From NCBI RefSeq assembly GCF_047425875.1, contig NZ_CP179727.1, positions 310,001 through 374,000 of the forward strand: a DNA stretch of 64,000 nucleotides. Reading direction: 5' to 3'. This DNA comes from Macrococcoides animalis. GTDB lineage: Bacteria; Bacillota; Bacilli; Staphylococcales; Staphylococcaceae. Made by a program: the position numbers and the translations under genes. Within the stretch, counting starts at the first letter, position 1; each line of letters begins with the position of its first letter. Below, in pieces: positions 33,611 to 42,962 of this stretch. The notes below the pieces were generated by a model, which made no database searches, had not been told where the DNA came from, and worked only from the letters and a program-made list of their open reading frames with translations.

Positions 33611-34177
33611 TTATCGATTTAACCAAAGTTTCGGGTATTGCCAAAGCTCTTTTTCCGCTTTTTTTCTTCCATCAGCTGTATCTAAATAGCTTTTACCGTT
33701 TAATTGTACTGCTTTATGATAAAAATCAAACATCGGATTATTCTTCTCAAATGTAGCAACTAATCGCTTCAATTCATAATCACGTCCAACAAGAGTACAT
33801 CGATTCATATTTTCATTATGCATAAGATCTGTAGCACTAACCGCTGATGCTTTCATCGAAGTACTATAATATTCTGGTACAACTTTTGATTTATCAATCC
33901 CTACTTCTTTTAATAATTGTAAACTATTAACATCACTATTGACAATCAAAGGCGTATAAATAAGTTTACTTTTTGGATTTTTATCAAGTAATTGTTTCGC
34001 TGTTTTCAAAAGTTCTATATCTCGTCCTGGATTATATACAAGCACACAATGACTAGGCTTTACATAATCCTTTATTGCAAGATGCTTAAATTGTTGATGA
34101 AAAATGGTAAACACCGCTGTACTCACTAGATATAAAAGTATGGTTATTATTAATAACAGTCGCCAAAAGATTTTCAT
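33611..34177 (-). CDS. Divergent DUF218-like membrane-anchored protein
   Basis: 188 residues with an N-terminal membrane segment (about 4-26). It aligns with the neighbouring 194-residue protein: STSMKASAVSATDLM corresponds to STWTNATETLKLM and NRCTLVGRDYELKRLVATF to KSALVVTSDYHATRTKLAY. The SDYH-type core is changed to GRDYE and the first GGDSGR-like loop is lost, so it is probably a degenerate, catalytically altered paralogue. No clear promoter; it may rely on read-through. Confidence 0.7.
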   Translation of the reverse strand: MKIFWRLLLIITILLYLVSTAVFTIFHQQFKHLAIKDYVKPSHCVLVYNPGRDIELLKTAKQLLDKNPKSKLIYTPLIVNSDVNSLQLLKEVGIDKSKVVPEYYSTSMKASAVSATDLMHNENMNRCTLVGRDYELKRLVATFEKNNPMFDFYHKAVQLNGKSYLDTADGRKKAEKELWQYPKLWLNR

Positions 34178-34215
34178 TTAAAACCCACTCTCAAACGCAC
34201 TTTTTATTTTTTATT

Positions 34216-34247
34216 CAAAAAAAAACTGAAACTTTCATTTCAGTTTT
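34216..34247 (-). terminator. Terminator at the end of the capsule operon
   Basis: On the minus strand AAAACTGAAA pairs with TTTCAGTTTT around a 6-nt loop and leads into a run of nine T residues. Directly follows the aminotransferase gene. Confidence 0.88.
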
Positions 34248-34256
34248 AAATTGGAT

Positions 34257-35393
34257 TTATTTTTGAATAATTTTCTTAATAGTATCACAAACAAATACTA
34301 CATCTTCATCTGTCATAAGTGAAGCTGATGGTAAACATAACCCACGTTCGAATAAATCTTTAGCCACATCTTCATCATGAGAATAAAATTTTGTTCCTTC
34401 AAATACAGGTTGCATATGCAATGGCTTCCATACTGGACGAGATTCGATATTTTCTTCGCCTAATTTAGCAATTAAATCATTCGGTTCTATACCTAATTTA
34501 TCCGAATCAATTGTTAAAGCTGTTAACCAACGATTTGACTTAGTTTCAGCTAATTCTGGCATTAATTCGATTCCGTCAATCTGACCAATTTCACGCGCAT
34601 AAATATCAAAGATTTCACGACGACGATTCACACGGTCATCTAAAACTTCCATTTGCCCACGACCGATACCTGCACAAACGTTACTTAAGCGGTAGTTATA
34701 TCCAACAACACTATGTTGATAATGAATCGCTTGATCACGTGCTTGCGTAGATAAGAAACGTGCTTTCTTTGTTAATTCATCGTCATCTGACATTAACATA
34801 CCACCACCACTTGTTGTGATAATTTTGTTACCGTTAAAAGAGAAGATAGAGAATTTACCGAAAGAACCTGATTTCTTACCTTTATATTCAGCACCTAAAC
34901 TTTCAGCGGAATCTTCAATCACAGGAACACCGTATGCATCACATAATGCTAATAATTCATCAAACTTTGCAGGTTGACCATATAAGTTTACAATCACAAC
35001 TGCTTTCGGTAATTGTCCTTTTGCCTTAGCTTCTTTTAAAGCTTTTTCTAAAGCAACTGGTGACATATTCCATGTATCTCGTTCGCTATCAATAAATACT
35101 GGTGTTGCTTTTTCATAGCATATTGGATTTGCACTTGCAATAAAAGTTAATGAAGAACAAAAAACTGTGTCGCCTTCTTTAATATCTAATAATTTAATCG
35201 CTAAATGAATCGCTGATGTACCAGAATTTAATGCGGCACCTGAATGTCTTCCAACATACTCAGATACAACTTCTTCAAATTTATCTACATTTGGTCCAAG
35301 TGGTGCAACCCAGTTTTGATCGAATGCTTCTTTTACATACTTTTGTTCATTTTCACCGATATGTGCAATTGATAAGTGTAAACGTTTATTCAT
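34257..35393 (-). CDS. DegT/DnrJ/EryC1-family sugar aminotransferase (EpsN/PglE-like)
   Basis: PLP-dependent aminotransferase predicted to convert a UDP-4-keto-6-deoxy-HexNAc into the 4-amino sugar. The PLP lysine is replaced in its usual block by FSFNGNKIITTSGGG, where the Lys of GNK is the Schiff-base residue. VIEDSAESLGA carries the pyridine-contacting Asp. The ATG at 35393 (MNKRLHLSIAHIG) has GAGGG upstream; 378 residues. Last gene of the capsule unit, with partners at 38249 and 45149. Confidence 0.9.
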   Translation of the reverse strand: MNKRLHLSIAHIGENEQKYVKEAFDQNWVAPLGPNVDKFEEVVSEYVGRHSGAALNSGTSAIHLAIKLLDIKEGDTVFCSSLTFIASANPICYEKATPVFIDSERDTWNMSPVALEKALKEAKAKGQLPKAVVIVNLYGQPAKFDELLALCDAYGVPVIEDSAESLGAEYKGKKSGSFGKFSIFSFNGNKIITTSGGGMLMSDDDELTKKARFLSTQARDQAIHYQHSVVGYNYRLSNVCAGIGRGQMEVLDDRVNRRREIFDIYAREIGQIDGIELMPELAETKSNRWLTALTIDSDKLGIEPNDLIAKLGEENIESRPVWKPLHMQPVFEGTKFYSHDEDVAKDLFERGLCLPSASLMTDEDVVFVCDTIKKIIQK

Positions 35394-35422
35394 TTTAATG
35401 CCCTCTTTCATTTCATACTATT

Positions 35423-36013
35423 TTATTTTGTTCCAGTAAACGCAGGGACCGTGGCATGGCCATCTTGACTAATATCTGATTGTCTAAAGACTTTCACAAT
35501 CGTTAAATAAATAATATATAAGTCTAGTATAAAACTTTGATGGTCAACATACCATACATCTAAATCAAATTTGTCTTCCCAACTAATATTATTACGTCCG
35601 TTCACTTGTGCCCAACCTGTAATGCCAGGTCGGACATTCATACGTCGTTTTTGATGTTCATTATATAGCGGTAGATATTGCATAAGTAGTGGTCTTGGAC
35701 CTACCAAGCTAATATCTCCTTTTAAGACATTTAGTAATTGAGGTAATTCATCAATGCTTAATTTACGTAATGTTTTACCGAATTCAGTTAAACGTTCTGA
35801 ATCGGGTAATAGTTCACCACGTACGTCACGCTCATCTGTCATCGTTCTAAATTTATAAATTTCAAAAGGTTCGCCATCTTTACCTGGTCGCGTCTGTTTA
35901 AATATTACTGGAGAACCAAGCTTTTTCTTAATTAGTACTGCAGATGTTACGATGACCGGGCTAAGTAATAAAAGTGCAGTACCACTTACTGCGATATCAA
36001 ATAGTCTTTTCAT
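35423..36013 (-). CDS. Small phosphoglycosyl transferase (EpsL/PglC-like)
   Basis: Initiating enzyme that moves a sugar-1-phosphate from UDP-sugar to undecaprenyl phosphate at the membrane. 196 residues, the minimal monotopic PGT form: a re-entrant hydrophobic helix (about 2-28), YKFRTM, the catalytic Asp-Glu pair in LSIDELPQLLN, GPRPLL and RPGITGWAQVNGRN. With the dehydratase, aminotransferase and acetyltransferase it suggests diacetylbacillosamine-type priming. Overlaps the upstream gene by 4 nt. Confidence 0.93.
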   Translation of the reverse strand: MKRLFDIAVSGTALLLLSPVIVTSAVLIKKKLGSPVIFKQTRPGKDGEPFEIYKFRTMTDERDVRGELLPDSERLTEFGKTLRKLSIDELPQLLNVLKGDISLVGPRPLLMQYLPLYNEHQKRRMNVRPGITGWAQVNGRNNISWEDKFDLDVWYVDHQSFILDLYIIYLTIVKVFRQSDISQDGHATVPAFTGTK

Positions 36014-36999
36014 TTTTTGTCTGCCTCTTTCTTAATTTCTTCATTGATGATTGCAATCTGTTCTTTTTCAACTTCACTGATTGTATCAGCAGGTTTTACG
36101 CCTCCAATACCATTTGCAATACCTATCACGCGTTTAGGAATATGAATACGGTCTACAATTACATCGCCTTCTTTACCAATGATACCACCAGATACGATAT
36201 GGATGCCATTAAAATCCTTTTCGCCTTTTATGTCAGTAAAGAAATTAGAATTATAAGATTGATCAATACCATTTAATAGATCATTTGAAATACGAACATC
36301 TAAACGTAATACATTAATATCTTTTAAGTGTGCATTTTTAATAAATCCTTTAGAAAAATTACCAATACCACCATCTATTGCTAGCGCACCTTTATTTAAG
36401 TATTCTGTATACGAGTCATCAATAACCTCTAATGCTGATACCATAGTGCATAACACATCAATCGGTTCATTGTCCCATGCACTTATTTTCTTACCATATT
36501 TTGGTACCATTTGATTAATCATTGCAACAAAGTTTTCTACTTTTTCTTTGTTACGACCATGAAGGTATACATTATAATTACGCTCTGTTAATCGAATTGC
36601 TAATTTAATACCAATATTACCAGTTCCCACAATTAATACATTAGCATTTTTATCTTTGATTGTTTTATAGATTAATATATCTGCAGCTTCCATAGCTAAG
36701 TCATTCGGCTTCATTTCACGTAAACGACTTATACTAATATTTTCTTGTGCAATTGTAATAAAATCAATATTTTGCTTTCTTTCTACATCAACATAAATAT
36801 ATTTCGCTGTCCCATCAAAAACTTGAATAACTTCTGTAGCTATAACAGTATTTGCTATCGAGAAACTCATACACTTCTGTCCATTGATATATTTATCCGG
36901 TAACCGTAAAAAATCGGAACTGTGATTGGAAGTTGTTGCTAAAACGATTGAATCATAACTCTGAGTTTTAAATTCTTCTTTTAATTTTAAGAAATCCAT
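36010..36999 (-). CDS. Rossmann-fold NAD(P)-binding protein of unknown specificity
   Basis: 329 residues. A first domain (about 1-115) without clear motifs is followed by a nucleotide-binding domain with VLIVGTGNIGIKLAIRL (GxGxxG, about 118-134) and an arginine after beta-2 (YLHGRNKEK), suggesting NADP. The layout recalls shikimate/alanine dehydrogenase or glutamyl-tRNA reductase types more than sugar SDRs. I do not recognise the family. It overlaps the phosphoglycosyl transferase gene by 4 nt and lies inside the capsule operon, so it probably modifies a polysaccharide precursor (inference). Confidence 0.65.
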   Translation of the reverse strand: MDFLKLKEEFKTQSYDSIVLATTSNHSSDFLRLPDKYINGQKCMSFSIANTVIATEVIQVFDGTAKYIYVDVERKQNIDFITIAQENISISRLREMKPNDLAMEAADILIYKTIKDKNANVLIVGTGNIGIKLAIRLTERNYNVYLHGRNKEKVENFVAMINQMVPKYGKKISAWDNEPIDVLCTMVSALEVIDDSYTEYLNKGALAIDGGIGNFSKGFIKNAHLKDINVLRLDVRISNDLLNGIDQSYNSNFFTDIKGEKDFNGIHIVSGGIIGKEGDVIVDRIHIPKRVIGIANGIGGVKPADTISEVEKEQIAIINEEIKKEADKK

Positions 37000-37007
37000 A
37001 GGTCACC

Positions 37008-38210
37008 TCATCTGCGATTTACAAACTGACTTTTCTTTTGCCATTCTTCATGCTTCTCATCTATTTTTTTGCCCCAATTTTTCATGTAAAAAAGCTTTGC
37101 AAACACTAGTAAAATGAACAGGTAGCCTGAAATTCTAAGTCTTGATCCTGTACCTAAGTTATCGTTTGTGATACCGATAAATAAGAACCAAATTAAGCTC
37201 TGAGTTAATAACATTTTATCAAGATATTCCAAAGATTTTCTATTTTTATAAATATAGAAGAAAATAATTGCCATCGGAATTGACTCTGTCAAAAATAATA
37301 CAAGTGTACTAAACCCACGCACTTGGAATGGTAATGGTCCTAATGCATTACTGAGTAAACTATACGCATAGTTAAATAAGAAAAATATATAATTGGGTTG
37401 ATCTAGAGATATATTTAACTGACTAGCACCGGCATATAATTCTTGTCCATTTTTACGATAGTTTAAAGCATCTGCTAAACTTAAACCAACTAACGGAATT
37501 TGAAAATCTTTTAATGCTGTATAATAAATCCCCAGTAATACAAGGACAGTTATAATAACAAATCCTACATTTGTTGATTTATTTTTACGATTAAAGAAGA
37601 TGAATAATCCTGAAGCACCTAAAAAAGATGCAGCTGCATAATCTCTGTAACTAAACAACAAGAACATCGATAAAAGTATGGGCAATATCAACAAAATTTT
37701 AACAAATCCATTTGAGTTTAAGAAAATTGCAAATAACCAAATAGAAAGTAAGAAGAAATCAAAAATCCAAATGTCACGGATAATTGAAATTGTTGATACA
37801 TAGACAAAACTGATAAACAGTAACATCATACCTAGAAATAAACTATAAAGATTCATAACATGTCTACTACCTACTAGCGTACGAATTAATAAATACGTAA
37901 TAATTGCAAATAGTACTACGCCTAAAAAGTTAAACATCTTTAAATAAAATACATATTCTGTATTAAAGAGCTTTAAAACATAGCCTAATATAAGAACATG
38001 CACTGAAGTAAGAATAGCGTTACCGCCATTCTTAATTTCGAGTGCATTTTCAAAGTAGAATACCCCATCATCACTACCACCTAAGATAGGTATTGCGAGA
38101 CCATGATATCCAGTTGCTAAGCTCACATAATACAAAGCGATGGTAATTAAAAACATTACAGTGATGAACGCTGTAAATATTACAGCGGTGCGTATTTGAC
38201 TTTTTTCCAT
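37008..38210 (-). CDS. Polytopic membrane protein, putative Wzy/EpsG-type polysaccharide polymerase
   Basis: 400 residues with about ten or eleven predicted membrane helices and a large extracellular loop around residues 225-270 (LKDFQIPLVG...YAGASQLN). Conserved-looking acidic loop GGSDDGVFYF (about 39-48) after the first helix. The family is not resolved by sequence reading. Being the only unassigned polytopic protein next to a flippase gene and CapAB makes it the best polymerase candidate. Confidence 0.65.
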   Translation of the reverse strand: MEKSQIRTAVIFTAFITVMFLITIALYYVSLATGYHGLAIPILGGSDDGVFYFENALEIKNGGNAILTSVHVLILGYVLKLFNTEYVFYLKMFNFLGVVLFAIITYLLIRTLVGSRHVMNLYSLFLGMMLLFISFVYVSTISIIRDIWIFDFFLLSIWLFAIFLNSNGFVKILLILPILLSMFLLFSYRDYAAASFLGASGLFIFFNRKNKSTNVGFVIITVLVLLGIYYTALKDFQIPLVGLSLADALNYRKNGQELYAGASQLNISLDQPNYIFFLFNYAYSLLSNALGPLPFQVRGFSTLVLFLTESIPMAIIFFYIYKNRKSLEYLDKMLLTQSLIWFLFIGITNDNLGTGSRLRISGYLFILLVFAKLFYMKNWGKKIDEKHEEWQKKSQFVNRR

Positions 38211-38248
38211 TGCTTGTACTCCTACTCACTTATTTTGTTCGGTTATGA

Positions 38249-40060
38249 TTAAAATTTCTTATTTGCTTCACCGATCACAAGTGCCTTAACATCTTCATCA
38301 GACATCGACAATAAACGATCAATATCCGACATTAACGCATCATAGTCTTTAGGTACTGCACGACCAACATAAATTTTTTCATGGACTTGATCTTCAGAAA
38401 CTTCGTTTTCATTTAACAACTCTTCGTACATCTTCTCACCTGGTCGTAAACCAGTAAATTCAATACCAATATCTTCAATTGTGTATCCAGCAAGCTCAAT
38501 AACATTCTTTGCTAAATCTACTATCTTAACTGGTTCACCCATATCCAGCACAAATACTTCTCCACCTTTAGCAAGGACCCCGGCTTGTATAACAAGTCGA
38601 CTTGCTTCAGGAATTGTCATAAAGTATCTTGTAATATCAGGGTGCGTTACAGTAACTGGCCCACCTTTTTCAATCTGCTTCTTAAACAAAGGAATAACTG
38701 AACCACGACTGCCTAATACGTTACCAAATCGAACGGCAACAAATTTCGTTTCAGAACGTTTGTCTAAGTTTTGTACGACCATCTCTGCCCATCGTTTCGT
38801 TGCACCCATTATATTAGGTGGATTAACAGCTTTATCAGTTGAAACCATTACAAAAGTTTTTACGCCAAACGCATCACTTGCTTCAGCAATATTCTTTGTA
38901 CCAAAAATATTATTCTTTATCGCTTCTTTAGGGTTCCCTTCCATTAAAGGAACATGTTTATGAGCCGCAGCATGGAATACTACATCTGGACGATACTTTT
39001 CAACGATTTTGAACATTCTATCACGATCTTGAATGTCAGCAATAACTGGAACAAAGTTAATATGGCCGTCTTTAAAGCGATTCTTCATTTCCATCATAAT
39101 ATTATAAATACTGTTTTCACCGTGACCAACAAGAAGTACTCGTTTTGGTCCAAAGCTAGATGCTTGTCTCACGATTTCAGAACCGATAGAACCACCAGCA
39201 CCAGTGATTAATATTGTTTTATTATTAATGACATCCCGAATACCACCTGCATCTAACTTAACAGGATCACGACCTAATAAATCTTCTAAATCGATATTCT
39301 TTAAATGTGCAACTTCTTTTTTACCAGTTAACACATCATCTATATTTGGCATTATTTGAACTTTAACACCTGATTCAATACAAATATCATATAACTCTTT
39401 TAATTTATATTGAGCTAGTGATGGGATTGCGAGGATGACTTTATCAATTTCATACTTGTCAATTGCAGCACGCAAATCATTTCTTGAGCCCATAACTTTT
39501 ACACCATTGATGACTTGTTTGTATTTATTAACATCATCATCTAAAAATAATACAGGCTTCATTTTCATAGTTGGTACATTTTCCATTTGACGTGCTAATG
39601 TAGTTCCACCTCGTCCAGCACCGAAGATTAATACACGTTCAAAGTTTTCTGTGTTTTCATGGTTCTTGTTGAAAATTCTAAAGAATATTCTTGTTGCACC
39701 TATGAAAACAATCAAGCATAACCAAATAATAATAACTGCACCAAAGATGATATTATTTGTTTCTTTCATTACTGTTAGAGCGATATATGTGAGTACTGTA
39801 CCAACGAAAACTGCTAAACTAACTGCATACACGACTGATAGTAACTCCTTAACACTTGCATATATCCATAGTCTATTAAACAAATTAAATAAGAATGCAA
39901 ATAACAAATAAGCTAATAATATTGAAATACCTGTTACTACAAAATACGTGTTCGGTTCAGGGCTTGAATCTTTGATAATAAACCAAGCTAGCAATACTGA
40001 TCCCATAACTATTAACGTATCTATGACAATGAGCAGTAACGTTTTGAAATTCTTATGCAT
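38249..40060 (-). CDS. Membrane UDP-HexNAc 4,6-dehydratase (CapD/EpsC/PglF family)
   Basis: 603 residues. Four N-terminal membrane helices (about 8-125), a CoA-binding-like Rossmann domain (LIFGAGRGGTTLARQ, about 145) and a C-terminal extended SDR domain (ITGAGGSIGSEIVRQ, about 283). The STDKAVNPPNIMGATKR motif is the altered catalytic triad region typical of long-form dehydratases. Makes UDP-4-keto-6-deoxy sugar from UDP-GlcNAc. First biosynthetic gene after capAB. Confidence 0.92.
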   Translation of the reverse strand: MHKNFKTLLLIVIDTLIVMGSVLLAWFIIKDSSPEPNTYFVVTGISILLAYLLFAFLFNLFNRLWIYASVKELLSVVYAVSLAVFVGTVLTYIALTVMKETNNIIFGAVIIIWLCLIVFIGATRIFFRIFNKNHENTENFERVLIFGAGRGGTTLARQMENVPTMKMKPVLFLDDDVNKYKQVINGVKVMGSRNDLRAAIDKYEIDKVILAIPSLAQYKLKELYDICIESGVKVQIMPNIDDVLTGKKEVAHLKNIDLEDLLGRDPVKLDAGGIRDVINNKTILITGAGGSIGSEIVRQASSFGPKRVLLVGHGENSIYNIMMEMKNRFKDGHINFVPVIADIQDRDRMFKIVEKYRPDVVFHAAAHKHVPLMEGNPKEAIKNNIFGTKNIAEASDAFGVKTFVMVSTDKAVNPPNIMGATKRWAEMVVQNLDKRSETKFVAVRFGNVLGSRGSVIPLFKKQIEKGGPVTVTHPDITRYFMTIPEASRLVIQAGVLAKGGEVFVLDMGEPVKIVDLAKNVIELAGYTIEDIGIEFTGLRPGEKMYEELLNENEVSEDQVHEKIYVGRAVPKDYDALMSDIDRLLSMSDEDVKALVIGEANKKF

Positions 40061-40084
40061 ACAAAAAACCCTCTCTATTACAAA

Positions 40085-40786
40085 TTATTGATAAACATAA
40101 TATTTATCTGTATCGTACTCATCATTGTTAAATACGATACCTAACAATTTCGAGTTCTCACTTACAGTTAATAAATCGCGCGCTTCTTTAACGTTCGCTT
40201 TATTATTCTCTTGTTTATCAATAACTAATACCATACCATCTACTTTTGCTGAAAGAATTTGTGAATCAGTTACAGATAAAACTGGTGGACTATCAAAGAT
40301 GATTAAATCATAATACGTACATAATTCATCTAACATAATGTCTAAATTTTTTGAGTTTAATAACTCAGATGGGTTTGGAGGTACTGGACCAGCTGACATA
40401 ATATCTAAGTTTTCAACTTCAGTGGGTTGAATTGTTTGCTTTAAAGTACTTTGTTCTGTTAAATATGTTGATAAACCAACCGCATTTTTAACACCAAAAG
40501 TGTTATGAACTGTTGGTTTTCGCATATCGGCATCAATGAATAAAACTTTCGTATTATTTTGAGCAAATACACATGCTAAATTTGCTGACACAGTAGATTT
40601 ACCTTCTTGTTGTACAGAAGAAGTTACTAATAACTTTTGTAACTGACTACCTGGTGTTGAAAACGAAATATTTGTTCTTAACGTTCTAAATTGTTCTGAA
40701 ACTGGCGATCTAGGATCATCAAGAGTGATTAACTTTCTTGCTTTTTCTGATCTATTTTTAATTTTACTCTTACTTTTCTTGAACAT
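40085..40786 (-). CDS. capB: Capsular polysaccharide bacterial tyrosine kinase
   Basis: BY-kinase ATPase partner of CapA. Walker A in SVQQEGKSTVSANLA, Walker A' in VLFIDADMRKPT, Walker B in LIIFDSPPV. A C-terminal tyrosine cluster (YDTDKYYVYQ) is the autophosphorylation tail. 233 residues. Located 26 nt after capA. Confidence 0.94.
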   Translation of the reverse strand: MFKKSKSKIKNRSEKARKLITLDDPRSPVSEQFRTLRTNISFSTPGSQLQKLLVTSSVQQEGKSTVSANLACVFAQNNTKVLFIDADMRKPTVHNTFGVKNAVGLSTYLTEQSTLKQTIQPTEVENLDIMSAGPVPPNPSELLNSKNLDIMLDELCTYYDLIIFDSPPVLSVTDSQILSAKVDGMVLVIDKQENNKANVKEARDLLTVSENSKLLGIVFNNDEYDTDKYYVYQ

Positions 40787-40812
40787 AATAAAACTCCTTT
40801 GTCATACAATTA

Positions 40813-41481
40813 TTATTTAATATACGGAATGTTACCAATTACTGAAACGCCAATTTCACGTTCTACCTGTTCTGAAGTTTTAAGTGATACATCCATTAAT
40901 GCTTTTGCTAAGACATAGAATAAACTTAATAATAAACCTAATACAGCACCAATACCGATATTAATTAAGGGTGTCGGTTCCACAGGTTTCGCATTTCGAA
41001 TAACACGTGCTTTTGAAGCAACTTTTAAGTTATTTAAGTCTAAAGAGTCTTGTTGTACCATTGTAGTTGTAATTGCATTTGCAATATCAACAGCTCGTTT
41101 TTGAGATTTATTTTCAACTGTTATTGTCAATAGCGTTGAATTCTGTACTGCTGTTGCATCTATATCCTTTGCTAAATCTTCAGGCAATACATTTAAATTT
41201 AACTTATCAATAACTGGTAATAAAGTATCCGGTAATTTAGCAATACTTGCATATGTTGTAATCGACTGTAAGTTAGTTTGTAAATCAACAGCATCATTAC
41301 TTTTACTTGTTCGTGTCTCTTGATTTACAAGTAAAGTTGCTTCTGATTTGTATATCGGTGTTAGTAAGAAATACGAAACTGCCGCAGCAATTAAAGCGAA
41401 AAGTATTGTTGTACCTAATATAAATTTCCAACCTTTCTTAAGCGCCTCAAATATCTGAGTGAAATTCATGCTATCCTGCAT
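40813..41481 (-). CDS. capA: Capsule chain-length/kinase modulator (Wzz-like)
   Basis: 222-residue membrane activator of CapB. A helix near the N-terminus (about 18-40), an extracellular Wzz domain, PVEPTPL proline motif and a second helix (about 176-196) followed by a short cytoplasmic tail that should dock CapB. The ribosome site is GGAGG 7 nt before ATG. Confidence 0.92.
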   Translation of the reverse strand: MQDSMNFTQIFEALKKGWKFILGTTILFALIAAAVSYFLLTPIYKSEATLLVNQETRTSKSNDAVDLQTNLQSITTYASIAKLPDTLLPVIDKLNLNVLPEDLAKDIDATAVQNSTLLTITVENKSQKRAVDIANAITTTMVQQDSLDLNNLKVASKARVIRNAKPVEPTPLINIGIGAVLGLLLSLFYVLAKALMDVSLKTSEQVEREIGVSVIGNIPYIK

Positions 41482-41524
41482 TTTGTTACCTCCAAATAAT
41501 TCTATAAAATTTTATAATCAATTT

Positions 41525-41533
41525 ATTTTACCA
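41525..41533 (-). promoter_or_regulatory. Extended -10 promoter upstream of capA
   Basis: On the minus strand TGGTAAAAT forms an extended -10 about 44 nt upstream of capA in an AT-rich 172-nt gap. It suggests that capA and the genes after it form a transcription unit separate from the flippase/glycosyltransferase genes. Confidence 0.45.
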
Positions 41534-41653
41534 TAAGAATTTTATGTTTTTACTACATTTTAGAAATTTTGTTTTTAAAATTACTATTTTTAACTGAATT
41601 TACGTAAACTTTAACTTTTCTTTACAAATGTCATATAGTTAAAACAATTATTA

Positions 41654-42934
41654 CTATGGCAATACATTTTCACTTTCAACATTCGCAACCAATTGATTTA
41701 AATAGCGATGTGAGACAATGAAAACAATAATAGCCATCGTAAATTCTGAAATTAATGTTGCAAAAATGGCACCTTCAACTTTAAAAATGGGAATTAAAAT
41801 GATATTTGCGACTAAATTTAATATCGCAATAATTGCATTAATTCGCATCATCTTATAAACCATATGTTGAGTAGATAATATTGTACCATTCACCGCAGTC
41901 GCAAATTTAAATAAAATTGCTAAACTTAATAATTGTAGGTAAAATACTGAATCTAAATATTTTTCCCCTGCAGTAAACAGAATCAAATATTTAGCAGTTA
42001 ACCAAACAAATATAATACCGATCAAACCTATGATAAATAGTATAATTGAACTTCTTCGATTAAATCGTTTCAATTGAACCGGATCATGCGTCGCCCAAAC
42101 ATGAATTCGCGTATAAAATATTCGTCTAAATATCAAATCTGGGAACATAAAGGCAAGTTGTATAATTGCAAATGCAGCATTATATTCACCTACCGCAACT
42201 TTACCGACTAAAAAAGATAATAATAGTACGTTACTTTGATAGTAAATAAAATAGAATATACCAATTAAACCAAATGGATATGTTTCTTTAAACGTTTCTC
42301 GTACTGTTGCATCTTTAGGGATTGGTGCATCTTGTAATACTGGTACTTTCACTTCCTGTGTATATAATTTGCGGATAACTCGCCAAAATGGAACAATCGC
42401 AAGTAGTGAAAGTATCACTAAATACCAGCCTAATGCAATAACATCTTTAAACGTTAGTACTGCAAGTACTGCAGCAAAGAAACGAACAAAGTATATTAAA
42501 AAATTGCTTAAAGATACTGCTTTAAAATTCTCTTCAATTTGATTAACCGAATTATTAATAGCGTAAATTCCTTGTAAAAAGATATTTGGAACAATTAATA
42601 ATAAGAAATATTTTGTTTCAAAGTCATACATCGGTGAAAATACCACAACCATCAGTATCAATAATGTAATGGTAAAACTAATCGTAAATAAGGAAATACA
42701 TGCATTAACGTATCGATAGGCTCGACGACCTTCGACCGCGAAACTCTTTACGATAAAGTCAGCGACACCAAAGCCGATAATCACTGATAATATATTGATA
42801 AATGTTAACCCTATACCGAAAATACCGTAATCTGCTTTATCAAGATTACGCGCGAGTAGAATATTCATGAGAAGTCCCATGATTGCACCCATACCGGTAC
42901 CAAGGAACATCCATACAAAGTTCATTTTTTTCAT
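41654..42934 (-). CDS. Wzx-type polysaccharide flippase
   Basis: MOP-superfamily transporter, 426 residues with about 12 hydrophobic helices. Predicted to flip undecaprenyl-PP-linked repeat units. The N-terminal GTGMGAIMGLLMNILLAR resembles the first helix of polysaccharide-type MATE proteins. Last gene of its group before the capA promoter; no clear terminator follows. Confidence 0.88.
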   Translation of the reverse strand: MKKMNFVWMFLGTGMGAIMGLLMNILLARNLDKADYGIFGIGLTFINILSVIIGFGVADFIVKSFAVEGRRAYRYVNACISLFTISFTITLLILMVVVFSPMYDFETKYFLLLIVPNIFLQGIYAINNSVNQIEENFKAVSLSNFLIYFVRFFAAVLAVLTFKDVIALGWYLVILSLLAIVPFWRVIRKLYTQEVKVPVLQDAPIPKDATVRETFKETYPFGLIGIFYFIYYQSNVLLLSFLVGKVAVGEYNAAFAIIQLAFMFPDLIFRRIFYTRIHVWATHDPVQLKRFNRRSSIILFIIGLIGIIFVWLTAKYLILFTAGEKYLDSVFYLQLLSLAILFKFATAVNGTILSTQHMVYKMMRINAIIAILNLVANIILIPIFKVEGAIFATLISEFTMAIIVFIVSHRYLNQLVANVESENVLP

Positions 42935-42962
42935 TTAGAAAAATCCCCAATCACAATGCACC

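Noticed and set aside
38481..38963. 160-residue plus-strand ORF opposite the 4,6-dehydratase gene
   Set aside because: It lies antisense within a well-supported gene, has no ribosome site or promoter, and its sequence is composition-driven.
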